A stretch of 64,000 bases of DNA from Leclercia sp. S52 (GTDB taxonomy: Bacteria > Pseudomonadota > Gammaproteobacteria > Enterobacterales > Enterobacteriaceae), in NCBI RefSeq assembly GCF_039727615.1, contig NZ_CP152474.1, positions 248,001 through 312,000 on the forward strand. The letters are read 5' to 3'. Below, piece after piece: positions 36,040-46,121 of this stretch. A program made the position numbers and the translations under genes. The notes beneath the pieces were generated by a model. That model did not search any database. It saw only the letters and a program-made list of their open reading frames with translations, and had not been told where the DNA came from. The first letter of the stretch is position 1, and each line of letters begins with the position of its first letter.

Positions 36040-36151
36040 TTTGCACCTCGAATGACGTGGAATAACAAACCGCCAGTTTACCATGTTCTGGCCTAAACGC
36101 CGAGATCCCGCGGGTATGCTACCCTGACGAAAAACCACAGGAGATGGAAAG

Positions 36152-36640
36152 ATGAAAAGACCTGACTGCATTCGACACTGGCGTGAAGTAGAAGGCGCCG
36201 ACGACTCTACCTACCCTGACAGCACAGAGCATTTCTCCATTGGCGCACCGCTGGCCCGTGCGCTGGGACTGGGCCGCCTCGGTATCCACCATGAACGCCT
36301 GCCACCCGGGCGTCGCACCTCCTATCCTCATGCCGAAAGCGATGAAGAGGAGTTTATCTTTGTGCTCGAAGGTTATCCCGAAGCCTGGATCAACGGTTAT
36401 TTATGGAAGCTGGAACCGGGGGACAGCGTCGGTTTTCCTGCCGGGACGGGCGTTTGCCACACCTTTATTAATAATACCAGTGAAGAAGTGCGGTTATTAG
36501 TGGTGGGTGAAGCGAATAAAAAACATAACCGAATTTATTATCCGCTAAATGCTGTATATGCCGCGACGCGCGAAGATCGCTGGATAGATCATCCGCCGCA
36601 ATTTTTTGGACCGCATGACGGAAAACCAGGGCAAAAGTAA
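36152..36640 (+). CDS. Cupin-domain protein of unknown function
   Basis: 162-residue single-cupin protein. Cupin motif 1 is at about residues 60-80 (YPHAESDEEEFIFVLEGYPE) and motif 2 at about 96-112 (PAGTGVCHTFINNT); several candidate metal ligands (His60, Glu65/Glu66, His104) are visible. A GGAGATGG ribosome-binding site precedes the start. It is divergent from zur across 112 bp in which I see no convincing Zur box. There is no counterpart at this position in E. coli; the substrate cannot be told from sequence. Confidence 0.85.
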   Translation: MKRPDCIRHWREVEGADDSTYPDSTEHFSIGAPLARALGLGRLGIHHERLPPGRRTSYPHAESDEEEFIFVLEGYPEAWINGYLWKLEPGDSVGFPAGTGVCHTFINNTSEEVRLLVVGEANKKHNRIYYPLNAVYAATREDRWIDHPPQFFGPHDGKPGQK

Positions 36641-36803
36641 TTTCTTGTTCTATACATATTAAAGAAATAAGGAAATCAATAACTTAATCTAATACTAAAG
36701 TTTAGATAAATTCGGCTCCTCATACTTTTTTCACAAAGGACGTATGCCCCTGCGCGGTATTTAGCCGCCGGGGTTTATTCACCCACAATAAGTCAGGTGT
36801 CCT

Positions 36804-38114
36804 GTGAAAATTAAATTCAAAATTTCTGTGGCGGGAATTGCCACCGCTTTCCTTTTGCCTAATCATGCTGGAGCAGCAAATACCTGGACGGAAGCACGCG
36901 GCGATGCAATGGGTGGAACGGGCGTTGCGTCGGCGCATTATAGCAGCGGGGTGCTGATCAACCCGGCCCTGCTGGCAAAATCGAAAGCAGAAGACGACGT
37001 CGCCATTATATTCCCCTCGGTGGGGGCGCAAATCAGCGATAAAGACAATCTGCAGGACAAGATCGATGAAATCAGCGATGAGATCAGCGCCGATCGGGAG
37101 ATGATCGACGATCTGACCGTGGCGAGGATCCTGGCCGATCCGCAGGGGACGCTCAGCGATCTTCAGGGCGCCGCAGGCAATCTGGCCGATCAGCTGGAGT
37201 TCCTCGAGGGCAAAACCGCGCACGGTAACGCCGGGGCAGGGATAGCCGTCAGTATCCCGGGCTCGGGGCTGTCGCTGGCGTTTGTCGCTAAGGCCAATGC
37301 CCACGCGCGCATCAGCTCGGAGATCGATCAGCAGGATATCGATTTTCTGCGCAGACTACAGGGCAACGCAGGGATGACCAACCAGATGGCGCTGGGGGCG
37401 GCCCGGAACGGCAGCGACGTCATTACCCGTAACCTCAACTCCGTTGCCATGGGCAGGGCGGCGATCGTCTCCGACTACGGCGTGGCGGTTGCCCGTCAGT
37501 TTGAGTTCAACGGCCTGCCGGTATCGGTCGGCGTAACGCCAAAACTGCAACAAACCTGGCTCTACAACTACACCACCTCCATCTATACCTACGACAGCGG
37601 CGATTTTAACAGCAGTCGTAACCGCAATGACGATACCAGTTTTAACGTCGATGTCGGCGTCGCGGTCGACTTTGGTGAAAACTGGACGGTCGGCCTGAGC
37701 GGGCAGAACCTGTTCTCACGGGATATTGATACCAACGATATCCGCATTCTCAACGGGCGTACCGGGCAGGAGGTGAGCTATCAGGACACGTACCAGATCC
37801 GCCCTCTGGTCACGGCGGGGGTGGCCTGGCACACCGGCCTGCTCACCCTCAGCGCCGATGGCGATCTGACCGAAACCCGGGGCTTCAAAAGCGAAGAGAA
37901 CGCCCAGTATGTCGGGGTGGGGGCAGAGGTATCCCTGCTGGGCTGGCTGGCGGTACGCGGCGGCTTTCGCGGGGACGTGAAGGGCAACGACAGTAACGTC
38001 GTTACCGGCGGTCTCGGCTTCGCTCCCTTTAATACCGTGCATATCGATTTAACCGGCATTTACGGCGAGGATGAAACCTGGGGTGCCGGGGCGCAGTTCA
38101 GCGTCACCTTCTGA
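36804..38114 (+). CDS. Predicted outer-membrane beta-barrel protein, TraF_2-like
   Basis: 436-residue exported protein. The signal peptide is about 1-24 (MKIKFKISVAGIATAFLLPN then HAGA). The conserved start of the mature protein (EARGDAMGGTGVASAHYSSG, VLINPALL) is that of FadL/UPF0164-type barrels labelled conjugal transfer protein TraF in databases. A charged helical insert (about 75-120) is followed by repeated amphipathic strands and a C-terminal strand ending GAGAQFSVTF, with terminal Phe as in outer-membrane barrels. The start is GTG at 36804. No other conjugation gene is nearby, so a transfer role is unlikely. Absent at this site in E. coli. Confidence 0.75.
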   Translation: MKIKFKISVAGIATAFLLPNHAGAANTWTEARGDAMGGTGVASAHYSSGVLINPALLAKSKAEDDVAIIFPSVGAQISDKDNLQDKIDEISDEISADREMIDDLTVARILADPQGTLSDLQGAAGNLADQLEFLEGKTAHGNAGAGIAVSIPGSGLSLAFVAKANAHARISSEIDQQDIDFLRRLQGNAGMTNQMALGAARNGSDVITRNLNSVAMGRAAIVSDYGVAVARQFEFNGLPVSVGVTPKLQQTWLYNYTTSIYTYDSGDFNSSRNRNDDTSFNVDVGVAVDFGENWTVGLSGQNLFSRDIDTNDIRILNGRTGQEVSYQDTYQIRPLVTAGVAWHTGLLTLSADGDLTETRGFKSEENAQYVGVGAEVSLLGWLAVRGGFRGDVKGNDSNVVTGGLGFAPFNTVHIDLTGIYGEDETWGAGAQFSVTF

Positions 38115-38194
38115 GGGGATCCGGAGGCGCTCTGCCTCCGGCGAATATGTGCTATAGTAGCGCCCCATTTTCAGCAGATGCTTAAAACTTCGCC

Positions 38195-39190
38195 ATGTCG
38201 TCAGAAAATTCGTCCCTCTATCCTGCTCATCGTTTTTCCATCGCGCCGATGCTCGACTGGACAGACAGACACTGCCGCTACTTCCTGCGCCTGCTGTCGC
38301 GCCATACCCTGCTCTATACCGAGATGGTGACCACCGGGGCGATTATTCATGGCAAGGGCGACTATCTCGCCTTCAGCGAAGAGGAGCATCCGGTGGCGTT
38401 GCAGCTCGGCGGCAGCGATCCGGCCGCGCTGGCGCACTGTGCGAAGCTGGCAGAGGCGCGCGGCTACGACGAGATTAACCTCAACGTCGGCTGCCCGTCC
38501 GACCGCGTGCAGAACGGCATGTTTGGTGCCTGCCTGATGGGCAATGCGCAGCTGGTGGCCGACTGCGTGAAAGCGATGCGCGATGTGGTCTCCATTCCGG
38601 TGACGGTCAAAACCCGTATCGGGATAGACGATCAGGACAGCTACGAATTCCTCTGTGACTTCATCGGCACGGTGGCCGGGAAGGGCGAGTGCGAGATGTT
38701 TATCATCCATGCCCGTAAAGCCTGGCTCTCTGGCCTGAGCCCGAAAGAGAACCGGGAGATCCCGCCTCTGGATTACCCGCGCGTTTATCAGCTGAAGCGC
38801 GATTTCCCGCAGCTGACCATGTCGATCAACGGCGGCATCAAGTCTCTTGACGAGGCCAAAGCGCATTTACAGCATATGGACGGCGTGATGGTGGGCCGCG
38901 AGGCGTACCAGAATCCGGGTGTGCTGGCGGCAGTGGATCGCGAAATCTTTGGTATGGATAGCGCCGATCGCGATCCGGTGGCGGTGGTGCGGGCGATGTA
39001 TCCCTACATTGAGCGCGAGCTGAGCAACGGCACTTATCTGGGCCACGTGACCCGCCACATGCTGGGTCTGTTCCAGGGGATCCCGGGCGCGCGCCAGTGG
39101 CGGCGTTACCTGAGTGAAAACGCCCATAAAGCGGGTGCCGATATCGAGGTGCTGGAGCAGGCGCTACGTCTGGTAGCAGACAAGCGATAA
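38195..39190 (+). CDS. dusA: tRNA-dihydrouridine(20/20a) synthase DusA
   Basis: FMN-dependent reductase that makes dihydrouridine at tRNA positions 20 and 20a. 331 residues. TIM-barrel start [35 protein letters not shown] contains the catalytic Cys113; the C-terminal RNA-binding helical domain covers about 255-331. Start ATG at 38195. Followed by its own terminator and the pspG promoter. Confidence 0.95.
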   Translation: MSSENSSLYPAHRFSIAPMLDWTDRHCRYFLRLLSRHTLLYTEMVTTGAIIHGKGDYLAFSEEEHPVALQLGGSDPAALAHCAKLAEARGYDEINLNVGCPSDRVQNGMFGACLMGNAQLVADCVKAMRDVVSIPVTVKTRIGIDDQDSYEFLCDFIGTVAGKGECEMFIIHARKAWLSGLSPKENREIPPLDYPRVYQLKRDFPQLTMSINGGIKSLDEAKAHLQHMDGVMVGREAYQNPGVLAAVDREIFGMDSADRDPVAVVRAMYPYIERELSNGTYLGHVTRHMLGLFQGIPGARQWRRYLSENAHKAGADIEVLEQALRLVADKR

Positions 39191-39219
39191 TTTTCACCAA
39201 AAGTTCGTCAAATTCACCA

Positions 39220-39243
39220 CGCCCGGCAGCCTGTTGCCGGGCG
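39220..39243 (+). terminator. dusA terminator
   Basis: CGCCCGGCA-GCCTGT-TGCCGGGCG followed by TTTTGTTTTTAT. Confidence 0.9.
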
Positions 39244-39272
39244 TTTTGTTTTTATCTCAAGGAGTTACGTTT

Positions 39273-39287
39273 TGGCACGGATCTTGT
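39273..39287 (+). promoter_or_regulatory. Sigma-54 promoter of pspG
   Basis: TGGCACG-GATC-TTGTA matches the -24/-12 consensus TGGCACG-N4-TTGCA except for one base. It lies 46 bases before pspG, as in E. coli, where PspF activates it during envelope stress. Confidence 0.85.
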
Positions 39288-39332
39288 AAAGGTCATAGCA
39301 GCGTATCGTTGTGATGCATTCGGGAGAGAGCC

Positions 39333-39575
39333 ATGCTGGAACTACTTTTTGTGATTGGATTTTTTGTCATGCTGTTGGTAACCGGCGTCTCGCTGCTGGG
39401 GATTATTGCCGCGCTGGTGGTCGCCACCGTGGTGATGTTTATCGGCGGCTTGTTTGCCCTGATGCTGAAACTGCTGCCGTGGTTGCTGCTGGCCGTGGCG
39501 GTGGTGTGGGCGATACGGGCGATTAAATCGCCAAAAATCCCACGCTATCAGCGCAATAACCGCTTTCGTTACTAA
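39333..39575 (+). CDS. pspG: Phage shock protein PspG
   Basis: 80-residue inner-membrane effector of the phage shock response. Two long hydrophobic segments (about 3-45 and 47-62) are followed by a basic tail (RAIKSPKIPRYQRNNRFRY). Start ATG at 39333 with a GGGAGAGAG site. It is a PspF/sigma-54 regulon member located apart from the pspABC operon; the sigma-54 promoter upstream fits. Confidence 0.93.
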   Translation: MLELLFVIGFFVMLLVTGVSLLGIIAALVVATVVMFIGGLFALMLKLLPWLLLAVAVVWAIRAIKSPKIPRYQRNNRFRY

Positions 39576-39729
39576 GGTATTGAGCGGTTCGTCACATCCT
39601 TGCAACTTTTACGGCAGCATTGCTTAGAACAGAATAGGATTTAGTTATCGAATCTGTCACTATTGCCGCCGTTAAAGAATTCATCGCGCTGTACCCTACA
39701 TACAGCCGAACTAAAAAAAGAAAAGAAAA

Positions 39730-39749
39730 GGGCTTCCTACGGGAAGCCC
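39730..39749. terminator. qorA terminator
   Basis: GGGCTTCC-TACG-GGAAGCCC between pspG and qorA. The A-rich left flank gives a T-run on the minus strand, so it ends qorA; T-rich sequence on the right allows bidirectional action. Confidence 0.85.
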
Positions 39750-39758
39750 AATTTCTTT

Positions 39759-40742
39759 TTAGGGGATCAGTAAACTTGACCCCTGTGTCGCCCGACTCTC
39801 CAGCACTTCATGCGCGCGTTGCGCGTCACTCAGCGGATACTTCTGCGCCTCCGCCACATCCACCTTAATCACGCCGCTGGCAATCAACGAGAACAGCTCG
39901 TTACTGGCCTCAACCAGTTCGTCATGATTGGTGATGTAACCCTGCAGCGAAGGGCGGGTGGCGAACAGCGAGCCTTTCTGGTTAAGAATGCCCAGATTGA
40001 CGCCGGTCACCGGGCCGGAGGCGTTGCCGAAGCTGACCATCAGGCCACGGCGTTGCAGACAGTCCAGCGAGGCTTCCCAGGTATCTTTGCCCACCGAGTC
40101 ATAGACCACGCGTACCTTTTTACCGCCGGTGATCTCTTTCACCCGCTCAACGATGCTCTCTTCGCGGTAGTTGATCACCTGCCAGGCGCCCGCCTGCAGC
40201 GCGCGCTGCGCCTTTTGCGCATTCCCGACGGTGCCGATCAGCTTGGCCCCCAGCGCTTTTGCCCACTGGCAGGCAATCAGCCCGACGCCGCCTGCGGCCG
40301 CGTGGAACAGAAACTGTTCGTCAGGTTTGATCTCATAGGTTTTGCGCAACAGATAAAAGACCGTCAGCCCTTTCAGGAAGGAGGCGGCGGCCTGCTCAAA
40401 GGAGATGGCGTCGGGCAGGATGGCAGCTTTATCCGCCGGGACGTTGTGGATCGAGCTGTAGGCGCCGAGGGCGGATTGCGCATACACCACGCGGTCGCCC
40501 TCCTTTATATGCTTAACGGCGCTGCCCACTTTGATCACCACCCCGGCCGCCTCTGTGCCCAGCCCGCTTGGCAGGGCCGGGGGCGGATAGAGGCCACCGC
40601 GGATATAGGTGTCGATATAGTTAATGCCAATGGCTTTGTTTTCGACCTGGACTTCGTTATCGCCAGGCGCGGTGGGCGTGAACTCTACCGCCCTGAGAAC
40701 GTCCGGGCCGCCGTGCTTATGAAATTCAATACGCGTTGCCAT
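39759..40742 (-). CDS. qorA: NADPH:quinone oxidoreductase QorA
   Basis: Zeta-crystallin-type medium-chain dehydrogenase/reductase that reduces quinones with NADPH and lacks catalytic zinc. The product is 327 residues, as in E. coli. The catalytic domain begins MATRIEFHKHGGPDVLRAVE; the nucleotide-binding Rossmann motif is AAAGGVGLIACQWAKALGA (about 148-166). The frame extends to 40787; 40742 matches the family start and follows GGAGGGAG. It is divergent from dnaB. Confidence 0.95.
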   Translation of the reverse strand: MATRIEFHKHGGPDVLRAVEFTPTAPGDNEVQVENKAIGINYIDTYIRGGLYPPPALPSGLGTEAAGVVIKVGSAVKHIKEGDRVVYAQSALGAYSSIHNVPADKAAILPDAISFEQAAASFLKGLTVFYLLRKTYEIKPDEQFLFHAAAGGVGLIACQWAKALGAKLIGTVGNAQKAQRALQAGAWQVINYREESIVERVKEITGGKKVRVVYDSVGKDTWEASLDCLQRRGLMVSFGNASGPVTGVNLGILNQKGSLFATRPSLQGYITNHDELVEASNELFSLIASGVIKVDVAEAQKYPLSDAQRAHEVLESRATQGSSLLIP

Positions 40743-40813
40743 GCTCCCTCCATTAGACTTAGAAAATATGGTAATCTTTCGACCCACTCTCTATCTCGGT
40801 AACTCCATTCACT

Positions 40814-42226
40814 ATGGCAGGAAACAAACCCTTCAACAAACAGACTGAACCCCGTGAACGCGATCCGCAGTTAGCCGGGTTAAAAGTCCCGCCGCACTCG
40901 ATTGAAGCGGAACAGTCGGTGTTGGGCGGTTTAATGCTGGATAACGAGCGCTGGGACGACGTTGCCGAGCGCGTTGTCACCGACGATTTCTATACCCGCC
41001 CGCACCGCCATATCTTTACCGAGATGGCGCGTCTGCAGGAATCCGGTAGCCCCATCGACCTGATCACGCTCGCGGAATCGCTGGAGCGTCAGGGGCAGCT
41101 GGAAACCGTGGGCGGCTTCGCTTATCTGGCCGAGTTATCGAAAAACACCCCAAGTGCGGCGAACATTAGCGCTTACGCCGATATCGTTCGCGAACGTGCG
41201 GTGGTGCGCGACATGATCTCTGTCGCCAACGAGATCGCCGAAGCGGGTTTCGATCCTCAGGGGCGTAACAGCGACGAACTGCTCGACCTGGCCGAGTCCC
41301 GGGTGTTTAAAATCGCCGAAAGCCGCGCCAATAAAGACGAAGGGCCGAAAAACATTGCCGAGGTGCTGGATGCCACCGTCTCGCGTATTGAGCAGCTATT
41401 CCAGCAGCCGCACGACGGGGTCACCGGCGTTAACACCGGCTATGACGATCTGAACAAAAAGACCGCCGGTCTGCAGCCGTCGGATCTGATCATCGTCGCC
41501 GCGCGTCCGTCGATGGGTAAAACGACGTTTGCGATGAACCTGGTCGAAAATGCGGCGATGTTGCAGGATAAACCGGTTCTTATCTTCAGCCTGGAGATGC
41601 CCTCCGAGCAGATTATGATGCGTTCTCTGGCCTCGCTGTCGCGTGTGGATCAGACCCGCATTCGTACCGGCCAGCTGGACGACGAGGACTGGGCGCGGAT
41701 CTCCGGCACCATGGGTATTCTGCTGGAAAAACGGAACATCTATATCGATGACTCCTCCGGCCTGACGCCGACGGAAGTGCGTTCCCGCGCGCGCCGAATT
41801 GCCCGTGAGCATGGCGGCATTGGCCTGATCATGATCGACTACCTCCAGCTGATGCGCGTCCCGTCACTGTCGGATAACCGTACCCTGGAAATTGCCGAAA
41901 TCTCCCGCTCGCTGAAAGCGCTGGCGAAAGAGCTGCAGGTGCCGGTGGTGGCGCTGTCGCAGCTTAACCGCTCCCTGGAGCAGCGCGCCGACAAGCGCCC
42001 GGTCAACTCCGACCTGCGTGAATCCGGCTCCATCGAGCAGGATGCCGACCTGATCATGTTCATCTACCGCGATGAGGTCTATCACGAGAACAGCGACCTG
42101 AAAGGGATCGCAGAAATTATTATCGGTAAGCAGCGTAACGGCCCTATCGGTACGGTGCGTCTGACCTTTAACGGACAGTGGTCGCGTTTCGACAACTATG
42201 CCGGTCCTCAATATGATGATGAGTAA
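40814..42226 (+). CDS. dnaB: Replicative DNA helicase DnaB
   Basis: Hexameric 5'-3' helicase that unwinds the replication fork and recruits primase and the Pol III tau subunit. The product is 470 residues (E. coli 471). N-terminal helical collar (about 20-130), linker, RecA-like ATPase domain with Walker A ARPSMGKTTFAMN (about 230) and the Walker B/H3 region GLIMIDYLQLM. Start ATG at 40814. It lies 16 bases upstream of alr, as in E. coli. The frame is intact, with no intein. Confidence 0.98.
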   Translation: MAGNKPFNKQTEPRERDPQLAGLKVPPHSIEAEQSVLGGLMLDNERWDDVAERVVTDDFYTRPHRHIFTEMARLQESGSPIDLITLAESLERQGQLETVGGFAYLAELSKNTPSAANISAYADIVRERAVVRDMISVANEIAEAGFDPQGRNSDELLDLAESRVFKIAESRANKDEGPKNIAEVLDATVSRIEQLFQQPHDGVTGVNTGYDDLNKKTAGLQPSDLIIVAARPSMGKTTFAMNLVENAAMLQDKPVLIFSLEMPSEQIMMRSLASLSRVDQTRIRTGQLDDEDWARISGTMGILLEKRNIYIDDSSGLTPTEVRSRARRIAREHGGIGLIMIDYLQLMRVPSLSDNRTLEIAEISRSLKALAKELQVPVVALSQLNRSLEQRADKRPVNSDLRESGSIEQDADLIMFIYRDEVYHENSDLKGIAEIIIGKQRNGPIGTVRLTFNGQWSRFDNYAGPQYDDE

Positions 42227-42242
42227 TTTCTAAGGAATTCAA

Positions 42243-43322
42243 ATGCAAGCGGCAACTGTAGTGATTAACCGCCGCGCTCTGCGACACAACCTGCAACGCC
42301 TGCGTGAACTGGCTCCCGCCAGCAAACTGGTTGCAGTCGTGAAAGCGAACGCTTACGGACACGGTCTGATCGAGACCGCGCGAACGCTCCCCGATGCCGA
42401 CGCCTTTGGCGTCGCCCGTCTCGAAGAAGCCCTGCGCCTGCGCGAAGGGGGGATCGCCCAGCCGATCCTGCTGCTCGAAGGCTTCTTTAATGCCGATGAC
42501 CTGCCGACCATCGCCGAAAAAAGGCTGCACACCGCGGTGCACAACCTTGAGCAGCTCGAGGCGCTGGAAAACGCGGTACTCAGCGAGCCCGTCACCGTCT
42601 GGATGAAGCTCGATACCGGCATGCACCGTCTGGGCGTGCGGCCGGAGCAGGCAGAGGCCTTTTATCAGCGCTTAAGCCAGTGCCACAACGTCCGCCAGCC
42701 GGTCAACATCGTCAGCCATTTTGCCCGCGCCGACGAACCCGAGTGTGGCGCGACCGAGCAGCAGCTCGATATTTTCAACACCTTCTGCGAAGGCAAGCCG
42801 GGGATGCGCTCGATCGCGGCCTCCGGCGGCATTCTGCTGTGGCCGCAGTCCCATTTCGACTGGGCGCGTCCGGGCATAATCCTGTATGGCGTCTCGCCGC
42901 TGGAGGGTAAACCCTGGGGACCGGACTTCGGTTTTCAGCCGGTGATGTCGCTCACCTCCAGCCTGATTGCGGTGCGCGAGCACAAAGCCGGAGAGCCGGT
43001 GGGCTACGGCGGCACCTGGGTGAGCGAGCGCGATACCCGTCTGGGCGTGGTGGCGATGGGCTACGGCGATGGCTACCCGCGCGCTGCACCCTCAGGTACG
43101 CCGGTGCTGGTGAACGGCCGCGAAGTGAACATCGTCGGACGTGTGGCGATGGACATGATCTGCGTTGACCTCGGGCCAGAGGCGCAGGAGAAAGCGGGCG
43201 ATCCGGTAACCCTGTGGGGCGAAGGTTTACCCGTAGAGCGGATCGCGGAAATCACAAAAGTAAGTGCTTACGAACTTATCACGCGCCTGACGTCGCGGGT
43301 GGCGATGCACTACCTCGACTGA
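42243..43322 (+). CDS. alr: Alanine racemase, biosynthetic
   Basis: PLP enzyme converting L- to D-alanine for peptidoglycan. 359 residues (E. coli 359). PLP lysine Lys34 in [11 protein letters not shown]; catalytic tyrosine region [20 protein letters not shown]. It contains a natural in-frame G6 run (42447-42452, Glu-Gly-Gly) that is not frameshifted, a useful control for the homopolymer problem elsewhere. Start ATG at 42243 with AAGGAAT. Co-directional with dnaB. Confidence 0.97.
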   Translation: MQAATVVINRRALRHNLQRLRELAPASKLVAVVKANAYGHGLIETARTLPDADAFGVARLEEALRLREGGIAQPILLLEGFFNADDLPTIAEKRLHTAVHNLEQLEALENAVLSEPVTVWMKLDTGMHRLGVRPEQAEAFYQRLSQCHNVRQPVNIVSHFARADEPECGATEQQLDIFNTFCEGKPGMRSIAASGGILLWPQSHFDWARPGIILYGVSPLEGKPWGPDFGFQPVMSLTSSLIAVREHKAGEPVGYGGTWVSERDTRLGVVAMGYGDGYPRAAPSGTPVLVNGREVNIVGRVAMDMICVDLGPEAQEKAGDPVTLWGEGLPVERIAEITKVSAYELITRLTSRVAMHYLD

Positions 43323-43331
43323 TGGCTATGT

Positions 43332-43370
43332 TCCCTCTCCCCTGTGGGGAGAGGGTCAGGGTGAGGGGGG
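43332..43370. repeat. CCCTCTCCC/GGGAGAGGG intergenic palindrome
   Basis: TCCCTCTCCCCTGTGGGGAGAGGG followed by TCAGGGTGAGGGGGG, between alr and tyrB. It is the most complete of three copies in the window. Confidence 0.7.
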
Positions 43371-43491
43371 AACAGACCGCACCGCAGGTTCTGTCGCCCA
43401 TGCCCCATCTTCCTTAACATCCTCTCGATCTTCTCCCGCTTCCGGTTTATTGTTGAATTCCCTGCCTCATTATTATCCGGAGAACCATCGC

Positions 43492-44685
43492 GTGTTCCAG
43501 AAAGTCGACGCCTATGCTGGCGACCCCATCCTCTCCTTAATGGAGCGTTTCAAAGAAGATCCCCGGGGCGATAAAGTTAACCTCAGTATCGGTCTGTACT
43601 ACAACGAAGCAGGCATTATTCCGCAGCTGCAGGCGGTGGCCAAAGCCGAAGCGCGTCTCAATGCCACGCCGCACGGCGCGTCGCTCTATCTGCCGATGGA
43701 AGGGCTGAACAGCTATCGTCACACAATTGCTCCGCTGCTGTTTGGCGCAGAGCATCCGGTGCTGGTGGAAAAGCGCGTTGCCACTATCCAGACCCTGGGT
43801 GGCTCGGGCGCGCTGAAAGTCGGTGCCGACTTCCTGCACAAGTATTTCCCGGAATCCGGGGTCTGGGTGAGCGACCCGACCTGGGAAAACCATGTTGCCA
43901 TCTTTGAAGGCGCAGGTTTCACGGTGCAAACCTACCCGTGGTTTGACGACCAGACCAACGGCGTGCGCGTTGGCGCATTGCTGGAAAAACTGAGCACCCT
44001 GCCGGAACGCAGTATCGTGCTGCTGCACCCGTGCTGCCATAACCCGACCGGTGCCGATCTGACTAACGATCAGTGGGATGCGGTGATTGAGGTGCTGAAG
44101 GCCCGCAACCTGATCCCGTTCCTCGACATTGCCTATCAGGGCTTTGGTGCCGGGATGGAAGAGGACGCCTATGCCATTCGCGCCATCGCCAGCGCAGGCC
44201 TGCCGGCGCTGGTCAGCAACTCCTTCTCCAAAATCTTCTCGCTGTATGGCGAGCGTGTCGGCGGCCTGTCGGTGGTCTGTGAAGATCAGGATGCTGCCGG
44301 GCGCGTGCTCGGCCAGCTGAAAGCCACCGTGCGCCGCATTTACTCCAGCCCGCCAAACTTTGGTGCGCAGGTGGTGGCGACCGTGCTGGGCGATGATGAA
44401 CTCAAAGCGGAGTGGCTGGCTGAAGTGGAAGCGATGCGTACCCGTATCCTGTCCATGCGACAGACGCTGGTCGACGTGCTGAAAGAGGCGGTGCCGGGGC
44501 ACAACTTCGACTACCTGCTGCAGCAGCGCGGCATGTTCAGTTACACCGGCTTCAGCGCGCAGCAGGTGGATCGCCTGCGTGATGAGTTCGGCGTTTACCT
44601 GATTGCCAGCGGACGCATGTGCGTAGCGGGCCTGAACAGCAGCAACGTTCAGCGCGTGGCACAGGCCTTTGCCGCGGTAATGTAA
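43492..44685 (+). CDS. tyrB: Aromatic amino acid aminotransferase TyrB
   Basis: PLP-dependent transaminase for the last step of tyrosine and phenylalanine synthesis, also active on leucine. The product is 397 residues, as in E. coli. PLP lysine Lys247 in [16 protein letters not shown]; substrate-binding [13 protein letters not shown]. The open frame starts at 43450, but the GTG at 43492 ([13 protein letters not shown]) matches the E. coli start and has a GGAGA site. It is monocistronic and followed by an imperfect GC hairpin (44699-44725). Confidence 0.96.
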   Translation: MFQKVDAYAGDPILSLMERFKEDPRGDKVNLSIGLYYNEAGIIPQLQAVAKAEARLNATPHGASLYLPMEGLNSYRHTIAPLLFGAEHPVLVEKRVATIQTLGGSGALKVGADFLHKYFPESGVWVSDPTWENHVAIFEGAGFTVQTYPWFDDQTNGVRVGALLEKLSTLPERSIVLLHPCCHNPTGADLTNDQWDAVIEVLKARNLIPFLDIAYQGFGAGMEEDAYAIRAIASAGLPALVSNSFSKIFSLYGERVGGLSVVCEDQDAAGRVLGQLKATVRRIYSSPPNFGAQVVATVLGDDELKAEWLAEVEAMRTRILSMRQTLVDVLKEAVPGHNFDYLLQQRGMFSYTGFSAQQVDRLRDEFGVYLIASGRMCVAGLNSSNVQRVAQAFAAVM

Positions 44686-44879
44686 GCACTTACTCACGGC
44701 CTCCTTCGGTTGCGAAGGGGGCCGGAATGGGTAAAACCCCGCTTTGTGATACCCCTCTTTTTATTGTGACTTATATAAAAAATTCCCTTTCATTCCCCTC
44801 CGGCTACGGTTATTTTCGGGGTGGTTTTTGACCATCCGATCAAAATAAAAAATAACGGTTTGAATATTCAGGGGAAAAC

Positions 44880-45593
44880 ATGCGCAAAATCACACTGGCG
44901 CTCAGCGCTGTCTGTTTATTGCTCTCGCTCAGCCACCCGGTGGTGGCGCGCCCCTCATCACCTCCACCGTTATACACCGGCACCAACGCCGCCAGACTGG
45001 CCGAGCAGGCACCGATCCACTGGGTGTCCGTTGCCCAGATTGAAAACAGCCTGATGGGCCGTCCGCCGATGTCGGTGGGATTTGATATTGATGACACCGT
45101 GCTGTTCTCCAGCCCGGGCTTCTGGCGGGGTAAAAAAACCTGGTCGCCGGACAGCGACGATTACCTGAAAAACCCGGCCTTCTGGCAGCAGATGAACAAC
45201 GGCTGGGATGAGTTCAGCATTCCGAAAGAGGTGGCCCGCGCGCTGATTGCCATGCACGTTAAGCGTGGCGACAGGATCTGGTTTATTACCGGGCGCCATC
45301 CCACTAAAACCGAAACCGTCACCAAAGCGTTGCAGGATGCCTTTCTGATCCCCGCCGCGGCTATGAACCCGGTCATTTTTGCCGGTGAGAAGGCTGGCAT
45401 AAATAACAAAGCCCGGTGGATAGAGCAGAAACAGGTCAAAATTTATTACGGTGACGCCGACAGCGACATCATCGCGGCCCGCGAGGCGGGTGCCCGGGGC
45501 ATCCGGGTGCTGCGCGCCTCGAACTCGACCTGGAAACCGCTGCCACAGGCAGGGGCGTTTGGTGAAGAGGTGATCGTCAATTCAGAATATTGA
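44880..45593 (+). CDS. aphA: Class B acid phosphatase AphA
   Basis: Periplasmic non-specific phosphatase/phosphotransferase of the DDDD (HAD) superfamily. The product is 237 residues (E. coli 237). Signal peptide 1-23 ([20 protein letters not shown]), nucleophile motif FDIDDTVLF (Asp69, Asp71), and the C-terminal DADSDI motif ([14 protein letters not shown]). Start ATG at 44880 with an AGGGGAA site. Monocistronic. Confidence 0.95.
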   Translation: MRKITLALSAVCLLLSLSHPVVARPSSPPPLYTGTNAARLAEQAPIHWVSVAQIENSLMGRPPMSVGFDIDDTVLFSSPGFWRGKKTWSPDSDDYLKNPAFWQQMNNGWDEFSIPKEVARALIAMHVKRGDRIWFITGRHPTKTETVTKALQDAFLIPAAAMNPVIFAGEKAGINNKARWIEQKQVKIYYGDADSDIIAAREAGARGIRVLRASNSTWKPLPQAGAFGEEVIVNSEY

Positions 45594-45703
45594 GTATTCG
45601 GGCAGAAAAGACGCTTTTTTAAGCAGATTTACCCGCTACGGGTTTTACCTTTCGTCGTATTGCTGCACACTTAGAAGGATTATCCTGTAATACGGAGCAG
45701 CAC

Positions 45704-46121
45704 ATGTGGTATCAGCAAACCCTGACCCTGCGCGCCAGGTCTCGTGGTTTTCACCTGGTGACGGACGAGGTCCTCGGACAGATCCGCGATCTCCCCCCGC
45801 ATCAAGGTCGGTTTACTGCATCTGTTGCTGCAACATACGTCAGCCTCTCTCACTCTCAACGAGAATTGCGATCCCACCGTCCGTTCCGATATGGAGCAGC
45901 ATTTTCTCAAATCCGTTCCCGACGATGCTCGCTGGGAACATGATGACGAGGGGCCAGATGACATGCCTTCCCATATTAAATCCTCCTTGCTGGGCGTCTC
46001 TTTGCTGCTGCCGGTGAATCACGGCCGCGTGCAGCTCGGCACCTGGCAGGGGATCTGGCTGGGAGAACATCGTATCCATGGCGGTTCGCGCAAAATTATC
46101 GCTACGCTACAAGGGGAATAA
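45704..46121 (+). pseudogene. yjbQ: UPF0047 protein YjbQ, frameshifted in a C6 run
   Basis: Member of the YjbQ family, for which a secondary thiamine-phosphate synthase activity has been proposed. The start at 45704 gives [20 protein letters not shown]...IRDLP, then the frame breaks at six C (45793-45798). With five C it continues [20 protein letters not shown] to the stop at 46119-46121. The restored protein is 138 residues, exactly the E. coli length, with the conserved His/Glu-containing [16 protein letters not shown]. Its stop overlaps the yjbR start. Probably an assembly artefact. Confidence 0.92.

Noticed and set aside
36804..38114. Remnant of a conjugative element because of the TraF label
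   Set aside because: No relaxase, coupling protein, other transfer gene, att site or tRNA is nearby; the similarity is to barrel-type exported proteins.
42447..42452. G6 run in alr as another frameshift
   Set aside because: The frame is intact and reads Glu-Gly-Gly in a conserved context, so the six G are natural.
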